This document shows, piece after piece, positions 11,075-21,145 of a DNA stretch of 64,000 nt (positions are counted from its first letter, which is position 1; each line of letters begins with the position of its first letter). A model generated the notes under the pieces. That model was not told the origin of the DNA and did not search any database. It worked only from the letters and a program-made list of their open reading frames with translations. Position numbers and translations under genes: made by a program. The DNA is from Amylostereum areolatum (taxonomy: Eukaryota; Basidiomycota; Agaricomycetes; Russulales; Stereaceae): positions 310,001-374,000 of the forward strand of contig SAXG01000034.1 of NCBI GenBank assembly GCA_012932865.1, given 5' to 3'.

Positions 11075-12650
11075 CTATCCGCTCTTCTCATCGCGCTTGA
11101 TGCCTGCATCTTCCTTGTCTTCGTCTGAGAGCGAATTCGTGCTCTCCCTCACCACGACGACGATCTCCGGATCGAATGTTCCCTGCGCGTCTGAATCGGT
11201 GACGTTTATGGAACGCTGCTGCTGGGTATCGTCGGTGCAAACGGTCGTATGTGGGGCGCGAACGGAGAACGGGAGGGAGAGTTCGGCTCCCGAGCGCATG
11301 TTCGAGAGCGTGCTTTCGAGATGCGACTGTTGAAGCGTGACGACGACCACGACGATGGTGAGGTATATTCCCTACGTATGCAACGGTAAAGTTGTTGACA
11401 TTTCAAGGGGACCACAAAGTTTGCTCACCGGCATCTGATTCATGCCAAAGGACCAAACGAACTCGGCCCTCGTTAAAGCACCGTAACCTGTGACACTTCC
11501 CTCCCCTATATCTGCGAGGGTATAGAAAATCTGCGGTGAGGATCAATGTAAACCGACGAGTCCATGCTAATAAATGAACAAATCTCACCCAAAGTATTGC
11601 ATAGAAAACACCAGATTCCACAAGTAATAAGAACACGGCCTCCACGGCCGATTTTCTGGTACGGTCGTTCAGGTAGCGCCGGACGTCGCTCCGATGCTTC
11701 CTGTGAATTGGCAGCCAGTCAGTCTCTACAATAACGAAGTGCAGCGATCAACTCACCAAGTTTTATAGGCGACCATCGCTGTTGCCCATACATTGGCTGC
11801 AAGTGAGATTGAAAATGCCAAGGCGACCAGAGCAGTATATGCGGAAGGAGAGGCCAGCGGTTGGAAGGACGCCGGCGTCGCAGGCACAGAGTATTCTACA
11901 ACGATTCCGATTGTATAAACCACCCATGCACCTGTACACGATTACCTTATTAAGCAGGGTGATGCAACGAAGAAAGAGGACGGGGACTCACATATCTGAA
12001 CAAAAATAAGGATGACAGAGAAGATCCACATGCCCCTTCGCATACCCCATACGACACAAGCTCTCCAAAGTACAACCGCGTCACCCGTGATGGACTGTAA
12101 ACGAGACGGCAGCTCAACGAGCTGTTCCTGCGTTTCTGTTTATGCATATAACGATGGACTCACGATGGCCGCAGTGAGAACGTTCTCCACGAGGTCGGTA
12201 TAAGTATTAGAATCGCTCCCAGGAATGTCAGCATCGCCACCAGCAAGGTCCAACGGGATCTCGATGCTCAGGTCAACCCACGCGGACTTGACGTCAATCG
12301 CCCACACTGCGGCGGACATAGCATACATTGTGAGTGTTAGAATGAGCATCAGGAGGCGGGGCCGAGAGCCAAGTCCCTTCGAGCTTTGCGTGCCGCTCAA
12401 TGAGACGATCAGCTGCGTGGTAACGTCAAAAACCTACCTGAGTAAATAGGTTGCCACGATGACAAGGAGAGTCAGGATTCCTGTAGGCATAGTTATGATG
12501 GTCTGCCCGCCCGGCCAGGGCACATGTCAATGGCGGGGGCTTACCGAAGAGGACAGTTTCGAAGAGCAAGGGAAATATGCGAAAGGTACTTGATTCAGCC
12601 AAGTCGGCGAGTGCCAGAGACACTTGTTCGGGGCTAAGGCAGGCGGACAT
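11075..12650 (-). CDS. Seven-helix membrane protein, copy 2
   Basis: Exons complement(11075..11371, 11429..11530, 11589..11700, 11757..11931, 11992..12094, 12164..12395, 12438..12480, 12545..12650); 389 residues, all junctions in phase. Exon lengths 106/43/232/103/175/112 are the same as in copies 4 and 5. Hydrophobic helices fall across exons 1-2 (ETVLFGILTLLVIVATYLL), in exon 3 (LMLILTLTMYAMSAAVWAI), across exons 3-4 (GDAVVLWRACVVW), at the end of exon 4, in exon 5 (two, ending NVWATAMVAYKTW), in exon 6 (VFLLLVESGVFYAILW) and at the start of exon 8. The tail is a polar cytoplasm-like segment with acidic and Ser clusters. The seven-helix layout and basic loop after helix 6 (KHRSDVRRYL-like) recall receptor-type proteins expanded in Agaricomycetes, but no ligand or pathway can be named. 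Confidence 0.8.
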
Positions 12651-12687
12651 GGTGGATGCTGTGCCCGTGCGCAAGCCCTTGAGCGTT

Positions 12688-12695
12688 CTATATAG
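12688..12695 (-). promoter_or_regulatory. TATA-like box, seven-helix copy 2
   Basis: CTATATAG, 38 bp upstream of the ATG at 12650, followed by the shared GAACGCTCAAGGGCTTGC context found at related positions in copies 4 and 5. Confidence 0.6.
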
Positions 12696-14270
12696 CAGAG
12701 CGCATGAATGTTCTGCTTCTTAGGCATCAAGATGCGAACGAACTTCCTGTGATGTTACAGATAAGTGTATGTATTGAGACGAATGGGTCAACTCACACGC
12801 GACTTACTTATCACTGACGTCGAAGGCAACGGAGAAGGCGCGTTAGTTGGGCGCAAGCATCCGCCTCTCCACTGTTCTGATAGGAGTCGTGTAATCCATG
12901 GACAGCTCAAATCCAAGCGCTTTCTGATCTCGAGGAGTGCAAGCATGATGCAAAAGATTTCCGTGGCCAGTACTTCTGGCAATGGTAAGTGGACGGCACG
13001 TTCGACGCACAGGATGTAAGGCGCGAGAAAGGGAGCCCAGAAGGGCGCTGAATACTGTGTGACGACCACGGATTGACGGCGTATCAGTGGTCATTGTTTG
13101 CTGCCTGTTCGTCGCCTGGGCTAGTCCGTGGAAGGGTGTCTTACACCCCACGCGGCGGGAGTTTTCAGTGCGGAAACACGAAACAAGCGATGAGAGCGCC
13201 TACGAGAAAGAGAGAGGGCCGATTGGAGATGATGAATCAATGGGTTACCAGTTTGCACTTCGATGGGAATTGATGTGCCCCGATGTGCACGGCGCGCTCT
13301 GTGCGTTATTTGCGTGTGGGAGGGGGGCTGTGGATGTTTAAAAGACGAGGCCAGTGAGTACTGAGTTTCGCGGGAGCGTGTATCCCGAACATATCATAGT
13401 GCTTCATAGGATGATGATCACGGACCAGGAGAATGTTGCGAGACGCGACTACAGGAGACTACTCGGAGAGAATTGAGATTGTGAAGAGCGGACGCGCAAA
13501 TACGGTCCAGAAGCGGATAACAGGACATTGTTTGTATGAAAAGATTAGTAGCGCATCCAGCCTCCAACGGGAAGATCTGGCAGGATGATATTGATGGTGC
13601 AGAGTTCAAGTTCAGAGGAACCATTGTTCCATAGCGCCCGCGGCCGGTTGCGCCGGCCGTCGCCGGCCACGCTCCCCGCCCTTATGTAACCTGCCCTTAA
13701 CCTTCTCTTTCCCAGTTCTGTAGTACCCACCATGTCAAAACCACTCGCTCGTAATCCCGGTTTCGAACACCGATGGGAGAAATGGGCCTATTGATCCAAA
13801 CGCTCCCCAGATCAAGCCATCCTCGGACCAGTCAGTCCCTTGGACCCAGCGTCCATTATGAATGCGTGAGGTGAGCTTTTTTTGTCCAGTGGACGTCTGT
13901 CCACTTCACCGCACTTTGTTTGTTCTGACTCGTCCTTAGCACAGTTATTGCACAGGAACGAGTCTCAGGGCAGATTCAACCAAATTGTCACCATCGACGT
14001 CGAACGTCATCTTCTTCACCTTGCGTCGGAGCTCACCAAGTTCTTCCCCATCGATTTGTCGAACACTTGGCGAAGATTGGTTGAGTTCAGTTTTCTCTTT
14101 TTGGTTGTTTTTGGTGTCGCGCGGGAGGTTGTGAGTAGTCGTGGGCTGGAGGGTGGGTGGAGGGTTGGTAGATGTGGAGGTGATGCCAGCATACCGGATA
14201 TGCCTTTGACGGCGTCCAGTAACCCTCTTCTTGCCCTCTCCTGCACGCGTGTTACGCTTTGACTTTACAG
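12696..14270. other. Gene-free spacer
   Basis: No gene I can support. The first 100 bp continue the duplicated 5' flank of the seven-helix gene. Around 14035-14085 the sequence resembles the end of centrin exon 1 and its donor (CTTGGCGAAGATTG followed by GTTGAG), so decayed centrin exon 1 probably lies here, but the similarity is too weak to draw borders. Confidence 0.45.
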
Positions 14271-14485
14271 CGAGCGAAATGATCATCGCACGGAAATCCA
14301 CATACTCTTCTTTCAACTCTCCGATGACGATTGTCTAAGAAGGAGACCGGGGACGAGCTCGAAGACAAGCTGTGCGTGGTTCTTTTCGCGGTGACGGCAG
14401 TCGCTGACAGGGCCCGAAGATAGACAGGCGGTAGTAAAAGAACTCGACTTGGACCAGGACGAAGATATCAGCGAGCAGGATATTC
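14271..14485 (+). pseudogene. Centrin relic 2
   Basis: Degenerate copy of centrin exons 2 and 3. After TTTACAG it reads GCGAGCGAA, CTTCTTTCAACTCT and GACGAGCTCGAAGACAAGCTGTGCGTGG broken into pieces by deletions. The last exon is still recognisable as VVKELDLDQDEDISEQDI, which mirrors the fourth EF-hand of the intact gene. The central part of exon 2 (the [12 protein letters not shown] segment) is deleted. It lies beside seven-helix copy 3, in the same relative order as relic 1 with copy 2. Confidence 0.75.
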
Positions 14486-15895
14486 CGCACTCAAGATGCA
14501 GATGGACGGACGTTTAGATCCCATAGCACCCGCACCTTCCCGTCCCCCTTGTTATGCATTTAACGACTCTACAACTTTATCCCCCTCGCTTTTCTCTCAC
14601 ACACGCCCGCCATATGCAGTCACGCTCGCGCATGCATCTACGCCCGTCGCCAGACTAACTCCGTTGCCATGTCGTACGCATGTCTCGCACGTCCCATCCT
14701 ACACCTTCCCTGTCGCCGTTGTTTCCGTCAGTCCTGTATCTCTATCCGATTTCGCACCCTACGCACATCCTAGTGCCCACGCTCGCGTCCCTCACATCAC
14801 CGTCACCATAATCCTTTCCTTCACGCGGCATCTCATTCCGTTACCAGGATCATCACTCGTATCCCCCGCAAAATCGGTGCCAAGTTCCAACAACTCCAAC
14901 CGCCACACTTTCTGGCCACTCGATCGCCGCAAGACTTCTGACCGCCGTTCCTTTACGCCAAAATCGCTCAACGCAGAGGTGCCGTAGGTCAAGATCGTGC
15001 TTCGTGCGCGCGGGCGCTATTCCATGCCAAGAATCCGACCATTCAAACTATAGGTTCAACGTTCAACCAGGATCCACCGGCTGGACATGAAGATTGGCGC
15101 GAGGGCTGCTACGGTCCCAACAAACAATGGCGTACACTTCGGCCCGCAATGGCATGCCTTACAACTGTGCTAACCACGCGATGGTTTGGCGCGAGGGGGC
15201 CGGGTGTCGGACTGTCGGGTGTGGCTGTCGGGTGTGGCTGTCGGGCGTGGCTGTCAGGCATAGGCCAGGACGGGAGTGGTGGGAGGCTAGGAGATGAAAG
15301 AGAGTGTCGGTGAGCGGGCGCGAGGTTACGCGCGAGAGACGGCGGTGGACGCGACGTACGGCGGGGGTTGTACGTGAAGTGGAAGAGCGATTGGAGGCGG
15401 CTCAATTGGGCATGGAGATGGCCTTGGGAAGGTCGTAGCTGAGTAGTTTCGTGACGAGACGGGTGGAGAATGATATGAGAATGTCCAGAAAATGATGGGA
15501 ATGGGAATGCGGTGGATGGTGACGTTGACTGGGTGCGACAGGGTTATGAGCTGGAGAATTGTCAATGCTATCACAGGGAGCTGGGTGTGCGTGCTGCTCT
15601 GCGTTGAATTGCACGGTGTGTTTTGCATTGGCCATTGAATAGGAATGCCACTGTGGGTAAGTTAAACTCATTCGCGTGTGGGAAGCCTTTCAACCAACTT
15701 TTGAACAAATGTAGTATGTACTTCCGCGGTGATTAAAGATTCGGCGAGTCCGGGTGGATGTTGAGCGCGATGCGATACGGAACAACCACCCCGATATGAT
15801 ACCAGCCCCTCGACCAACAGTAAACGTACGAGCATAACTAGGGACAGGGAAGACACCAGCTGGGAAAACAGATTGGACTCATTGGAGAAAAATAC
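14486..15895. other. Spacer with duplicated centrin 3' flank
   Basis: From 14620 to about 14740 the sequence follows the centrin downstream flank (ACGCCCGTCGCCAGACTAAC and neighbours). Its long plus-strand frame (14496-14987) is Ser/Thr/Pro-rich and matches that noncoding flank, so I do not call it a gene. At 15185-15260 there is a short tandem array of about 14 bp (TGTCGGGTGTGGC variants). Nothing else is supportable. Confidence 0.45.
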
Positions 15896-17499
15896 CTAGG
15901 ACCGTACGTGGTCGATCGGACGCGTTTCAGAAGCCAAGTACCCGCTCTTCTCATCGGGCTTGATACCTGCGTGATCGTCGCCTTCACCTGAGAGCGAGTT
16001 CGTGCTCTCCCTCGACACGACGACGATATCCGGACCGGACACGATCTGCGTGTCTGGGATGGTGACGTGGATGGTACACTGCTGTTCCATGTCGTCGGTA
16101 CGGATAATTGTCTGCGGGACGCGGAAGGAGAGGGGGGCGGAGATTTCGGCTCCTGGGCGCACATTCGAAAGCGTGTTTTCGAGATGCGATTGTTGAAGCG
16201 CGACAATGGTGATGACGAGGGTGAGGTATATCCCCTGGGCATGTGAAATGAGTGAGATTCCCAGACCACACAGTTCAAAAGTTCACTCACCGATATCTGC
16301 TTCATAGCTGAGGCCCAAAAGTACCCGGCTATCAGAGCTGCGTCCGAATTTATGAGCACCGTCTCAAAGAGGGTGAAGACAACCTGCACCAAGACAAATG
16401 TAAGCTGCCTAGACGATGCTAACATATAAACCGACAAACAAACCCCCAAGATTGAATAGAGAACACCGGATTCCACAAGGATGAGGAACACGGCCTCTAC
16501 GACAGACTTCTGTGTACGGTTACTCAGGTAGAGCCGGACGTCGCGTCGGTGTATCCTGTACATGTGTGACGATAATTAGACTTCACGACTATGAGGTACA
16601 GGTAAGGTGGATCAACCAACCAAGTTTTATAGGCGATCATTGATGTTGCCCATACGTTGACTATAAGCGTCCATGAAAGTGCCGAGGCATTGATGGCAAC
16701 GGTTGCGGAAGGCGAGCCCAGGGTTAGGAAGGACGCCGGTATCCCTGGCAGCGAGTAGTATACGGTGGCTCCAAACATATAGACAACCCAAATGCCTGTC
16801 CGTGTACGGGATATGTATCAAGGAAAGGGGAAGAAGTGAAGACGAGTACGTACATATCTGGACGACGATAAGGACGACAGAAAAAATGCGCATACCCTTA
16901 TGCATACTCCATATGACACATGCTCTCCAGAGTACAATTGTGTCGCTCATGATGAACTGGAGATGAGAAGGTAGTTCATCGTGCCGATGTCTATTTATGT
17001 ATGAATTGATGGACTCACGATGGCCGCAAGGAGAACCTGCTCCGCGAATGCAGTATAGTAATTGGAGTCGTTCGCAGGAGAGGTCCCATCCCCGCCAGCC
17101 AGGTCGAATGGGATCAGGATGCTCAGGTCATTCCACATGGCGTCCACATCAATCGCCCATAACGCGGCGGAGAGGGCATACATTGTCAATATTGAGATGA
17201 GCATCAGGAGGCGGGACCGAGAGCGAAGTCCTTTCGAGCTTGCTCGACGAGACGATAAGTTGCCTAGTCATATATCATATCAAGGTCTTACCTGAGCACG
17301 TAGGTAGATGCTATGACAAGGACGGTGAGGACCGCTAGAATGGTAGTTATGAAGGTTATCCAGCAGTCACACATGAGAAGACGATGGATTTACCGAAGAA
17401 GAAAGTCCCGAGGAGCAAAGGGAATATGCGTTGATATTTTATGGCAGTCAAGTCAGTGAGTGCAACAGACACTTGTTCGGGGCGAAGACAGTCAGACAT
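15896..17499 (-). CDS. Seven-helix membrane protein, copy 3
   Basis: Exons complement(15896..16234, 16291..16383, 16444..16555, 16621..16795, 16854..16956, 17019..17238, 17292..17334, 17394..17499); 396 residues, in phase throughout. It is the most diverged intact copy: exon 5 reads CIWVVYMFGATVYYSL where others have SWVVYTIGIVV, exon 6 ends in Gly instead of Trp, and the C-terminal exon is extended by 14 codons past the usual KSG ending. The TM3 motif DTIVLWRACVIW and the loop WIHRRDVRLYLSNRT are kept. Exon 3 uses the acceptor 12 bp downstream of the one available in copies 2, 4 and 5. Helix layout is as in copy 2; function is unknown. Confidence 0.8.
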
Positions 17500-17536
17500 G
17501 GTGGACAACGTGCCCCTGTGCTATCACCAAAGACCC

Positions 17537-17544
17537 CTATATAG
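17537..17544 (-). promoter_or_regulatory. TATA-like box, seven-helix copy 3
   Basis: CTATATAG, 38 bp upstream of the ATG at 17499, the same distance as in copies 2 and 5. Confidence 0.6.
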
Positions 17545-18175
17545 TGGAGAGCACGAAATTCTTGCCGCATAGACATTGGACCGTTCCTCGCGAACAAAGA
17601 TCTCCACCACCGCGGAACACGACTAGAATACACCCACCCACACGCTTTGTGTTGCGCACAATGGCGGCTGGGAGGAAAATGTGGGACGAGTGGTTTGGGT
17701 ACAACACGAGCCACCCTATCTCGATAGAATCCATGGCACGCAAAAAGACTGATGACCCTCGCTTTCTTGGTTTTGAGCGCAGAAACTGTGCAGAGGGATT
17801 CGTACCTATCACCCAGCCTGAGGCCGGGTACGTTCGTCGCGAATAGTAAGAAGAATCAGCGTGAAAGCGTGTGTGTTGTATGAAGTGATGCCGTGAGGGC
17901 AACACCACGGCAAGATGGGGAACACGAACCAAGAGTTGCCCCCCTGCTTCCCCATCTTTCCAGCTCGAGCGAAATCCTCACCCATTCAGTCTCCACTGTG
18001 ACTCTGCCCGACAAAGTTGACTGCATTCAAAGGGAAATTTGGGATTTAGGGAGTAGACGTTTGAGACTGAGATGTATGCACGAGGAGGGGGGAGAAGGAA
18101 ACGCACAGGTCGGATTGAAAAGGGCACAGTGATAGAGCACCGCGATAAGCACAATTGGAACGGTTGCACTGCATG
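17545..18175. other. Gene-free spacer
   Basis: The 17545-17950 part resembles the 5' flank of seven-helix copy 5 in inverse orientation (for example a CACGAAGCAAGTGAATAAGG-like run near 55970). I see no gene. Confidence 0.4.
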
Positions 18176-18245
18176 TCATGATTCGACGTGCCACGGTGTA
18201 AGGTTTTCGGACGTAGACGGGCGGGAGACTAAATAGCATCGTCAT
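18176..18245 (-). pseudogene. Relic of TM-protein exon 1
   Basis: The plus strand here (ATTCGACGTGCCACGGTGTAA, then GACGTAGACGGG) parallels 19225-19275 (ATTGGACGTGCCATGATGTGA, then GGCGTAGATGGG) inside exon 1 of the neighbouring TM-protein copy A. Only a fragment survives. Confidence 0.45.
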
Positions 18246-18547
18246 CAGGTGTTGCAGGCATCAATATGAGATCAAGATGCTCCTTACTAGTGACGAACAG
18301 GTTGCATTGCTATTTGGACGATAAAACAACCTCTTTCGCGTTTTGCACAGCCGGTTCCAGCACCAATTCGCACCGTGGAATACAATCCATGTCTTCATAG
18401 AATCCTACCAGTGTTCTTATCACAGCTCGGAGCCATTGTCGAGCACTTTCTGAATGCGGGGGAATGCGGAGATGATGAGAAAAGCTTCGGATATCGGTAC
18501 TGCAGTGAAGTAAAGTAAGATGGACCACCCCAACGGCGAACAAGGTA

Positions 18548-19395
18548 TCACGATCCTTCTCCTACGGTCTTCTTGACCTCCATTCCTCGCATCTCCCGCC
18601 TTGCGTCCTGCGCGACCTTCCCGAGCTGGTCCGCGATACCTTGTCCAACCATCCACGCGACAGGAATGAGCAAGGCGAAGAATGCGAGCACGGGCGCGAC
18701 GGAGGCGGGAAGAACGACGAAATACAGAGGTTCGAGGAGCAGGATGAACGGCACGGGTGGATTCGCGAGGTCCCGCTGGGATGGAGGACGCACGCCGGTG
18801 TGTACGACGCGGATGCGCGCGTATTGTCGGCGCGTGGTTGGACTTGATGAGACGCGGGATGGCGTGGACGGGTGAGAAAAGTGGGTAGCGAGCTCGGTGG
18901 GAGTGTAGAGAGTCATAGAGAAGTCTGCGGGGGACTACGCGTGAGAGTCAGCGACATGATACCGGACGAGAAGGGGGGGGAAACGCACGGATGCCGGCCA
19001 GGATATTCGAAGCGTGAAGCGATCGTAGCGCGTCCAGTCGTCGTCGTCAAGATCGAGGGTGGTCCAGAGTTCATACGGACAAGAGTCTGTGCCATGAGGC
19101 TCGCATATGTGATCAAGAGGCGTGTCGAGGGGAGCGGGGTCGAGAAGGAACTGGTGTTCGTTGGATGACGGACGGTACACCGGCCTGTAACACACCGATG
19201 AAACTCACGAGAAAGTATCATACAGAGATATTGGACGTGCCATGATGTGAGGTTCGGGCGTAGATGGGGTATGTCGATGTGGGGCGAGCTCGTTGCGGAA
19301 AAGTTGATGATTTCGGTGTTGGCAGCGACGAGCGGAGCAGCGAAGAGAGCGACAAGAAGCGTGAAGGGCAGGCAGGAAAGAGACGGGATATGCAT
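18548..19395 (-). CDS. Signal-peptide/TM protein, copy A
   Basis: Three exons: complement(18548..18934, 18989..19184, 19224..19395). Exon 1 encodes a clear signal peptide (MHIPSLSCLPFTLLVALFAA) and begins the lumenal domain (NTEIINFSATSSP). Exon 2, read as PVYRPSSNEHQFLLDPA through RFTLRISWPAS, is conserved in copy B. Exon 3 starts SPADFSMTLYTPTEL and ends with a hydrophobic stretch (FILLLEPLYF, VAPVLAFFALLIPVAWMVG) and a short basic tail. The layout is that of a type I secretory-pathway membrane protein; I do not recognise the family with certainty. The exon 1-exon 2 junction is one base short of phase with the only visible GT-AG pair, and copy B has the same conflict. So either the splice is misread or an ancestral frameshift was duplicated. 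Confidence 0.55.
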
Positions 19396-19907
19396 AAGAG
19401 CCTCGGTCGTCGTATGTTTCAGATGGTAGGGCGTGGTTCGGTCGTCGCTGTTCACGCGTTCATGGTCGATGGTCAAAGAGCACGATGGCCGACTTGAAGC
19501 GCGTCGCGTCGGCGTCTTCTCTCTCTCGTCCACCATGTCGAACCTGCTCGTCGTCCCACATCCGAATCCTTTCGTCTCTATTGCCGGGAGAGAGATATCA
19601 TCGAGTCACGGAACACGGGCCCCTTACCTCCAATCAACTAGTCCCCAATAGCTATCGATCGCTTGAGAAGCGTGGAGGATAGGAGAACGCGACGTGATAC
19701 GGACAACAACGGTGGCAGTGAGCAACCTCTCTATCATTCAACTCTACTTACTGGAAGACTTGTAACCGCTGCAGCTCGTTGTGGCGTACTTGGCGTCCAT
19801 ATTCTTGCGTCTTGCTATCGCATCACCGTCTCTTCCTGAATTGCAGGTATGCAGGTATGATTCCACCGCATGTATGATACAGTGCACTCACCCCTGCTCT
19901 CGCAGTG

Positions 19908-20854
19908 ATGGATCCCAAGCCCTTTTCCAGTGGCAAGAAAACCTTTGTCCGCCATTTTGAAACGTTCACCCTAATCGACGATGTTCCGACCAACAAGAGG
20001 TACTCCCTGATATGGACTGACGGAGACGACCACTACGTTCGAATCAGGGTCGCTCCTGAAGTCTACCTTGCCGAAGACGTCGACCTCGAAAGGCTGAGCG
20101 AAGAAGCGGTCCTCGTACCGAGGACGTACTACCGACCTGTCTACCCGGGCGACCTCGTCGTCGCCCCTGTTCCTCCATCAGCAGACAGCTTCCTCAAAAT
20201 ATTCATGCCGGATTTTTTCGTTCCGGGAGAAGATGAGGGAGAGACTTTGCTCGCTGATGTTTGCCTCCACGGACCACGACGCCCGCATCTGCAACGACCT
20301 CATGAAGCACCCGCATCCCAACATAGGCGAATATCGCGGATGCATCCTCGCGCACGGACGTATCAAGGGTCTCTGCTTCAAACGCTACGGCACGGATCTC
20401 TACTGTGCAAAACGCGACGGATACGATTTCGACGCCGACCGCGTTATGGAGGGTATTCGAGCGGGGCTTGGCGCATTTACACGGTCTCGGCTATATCCAC
20501 GTTCGTTCTCCTCTCCTTTGGTAAAAAATTGCTATATTCTTATTTCCCATCTTGCAGAACGACCTCAACCCCTCGAACGTTGTCCTCGACTCAGACGGTC
20601 AAGCCGTCATAGTCGACTTTGGCTCGTGCGTCCCTAAGGGCGAACCCATGACCCTATCCCTGGGAACTCCTCCCTGGACCAACGGAGCCGAGATCGCTTC
20701 GGAGGAAAACGATTTTTACGGGTTGGAGAAGATCGATGATTGGATTCGTCAACCCCGGTCGCCCCGGTCGTCCTCAGAGGCATCTGACTCTGGCACGGAC
20801 GACTGTTGCACGGACATTCCCCACGCAGACACTCCACGAAGCGAGAGGATCTGA
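19908..20854 (+). pseudogene. Kinase-like gene K1, frameshifted
   Basis: Exon 1 runs from 19908 to 20500, then an intron to 20557 and exon 2 20558..20854. The N-terminal 110 codons (KTFVRHFETFTL, LIWTDGDDHYVRI) align with K2, but the frame shifts near 20265 and again near 20468. Between them the good frame is NDLMKHPHPNIGEYRGC...CFKRYGTDLYCAKRDGY. Exon 2 retains the catalytic loop NDLNPSNVVLD, the metal motif VDFGS and GTPPWTNGAEIASEENDFYGLEKI. Two frame breaks make a working kinase unlikely. K2, 4 kb downstream, is the closest intact relative in this window. Its 5' neighbour on the opposite strand is TM-protein copy A, the same pairing as K2 with a TM relic and K5 with copy B. Confidence 0.75.
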
Positions 20855-20934
20855 CGACCAGTGAAGCCTTTGAAGGAATATCTTGGTCTGCCGAATTTTC
20901 GTTTCTTAAATTATCTTGGCCGTCATAGATATGC

Positions 20935-21000
20935 TCATTGGTTTGCTATAAGCCGGTGCGGGTGTATCGTCCGTCATCCAACGAACACCAGCTCCCTTGA
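20935..21000 (+). pseudogene. Relic of TM-protein exon 2
   Basis: The sequence GTCCGTCATCCAACGAACAC, preceded by GCCGGTG, repeats the start of exon 2 of the TM protein (copy B, 38339 onward) with a small insertion. Nothing recognisable follows. It marks another decayed copy right after K1. Confidence 0.6.
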
Positions 21001-21145
21001 GCAGGTTTGGACAGAATCTTTTGCTTTACATGCGTGTGGACTAGGATTACCTACAATGATATCTCTCGTTATGGATCAATACAACCGTACGGCAGGTCGG
21101 GAACATCCACCCCGCCCAGCGCTCTCTCTGTGCGGCCACTCATCC

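Noticed and set aside
14496..14987. 163-codon Ser/Pro-rich plus-strand frame
   Set aside because: It coincides with duplicated centrin 3' flank, which is noncoding beside the intact gene.
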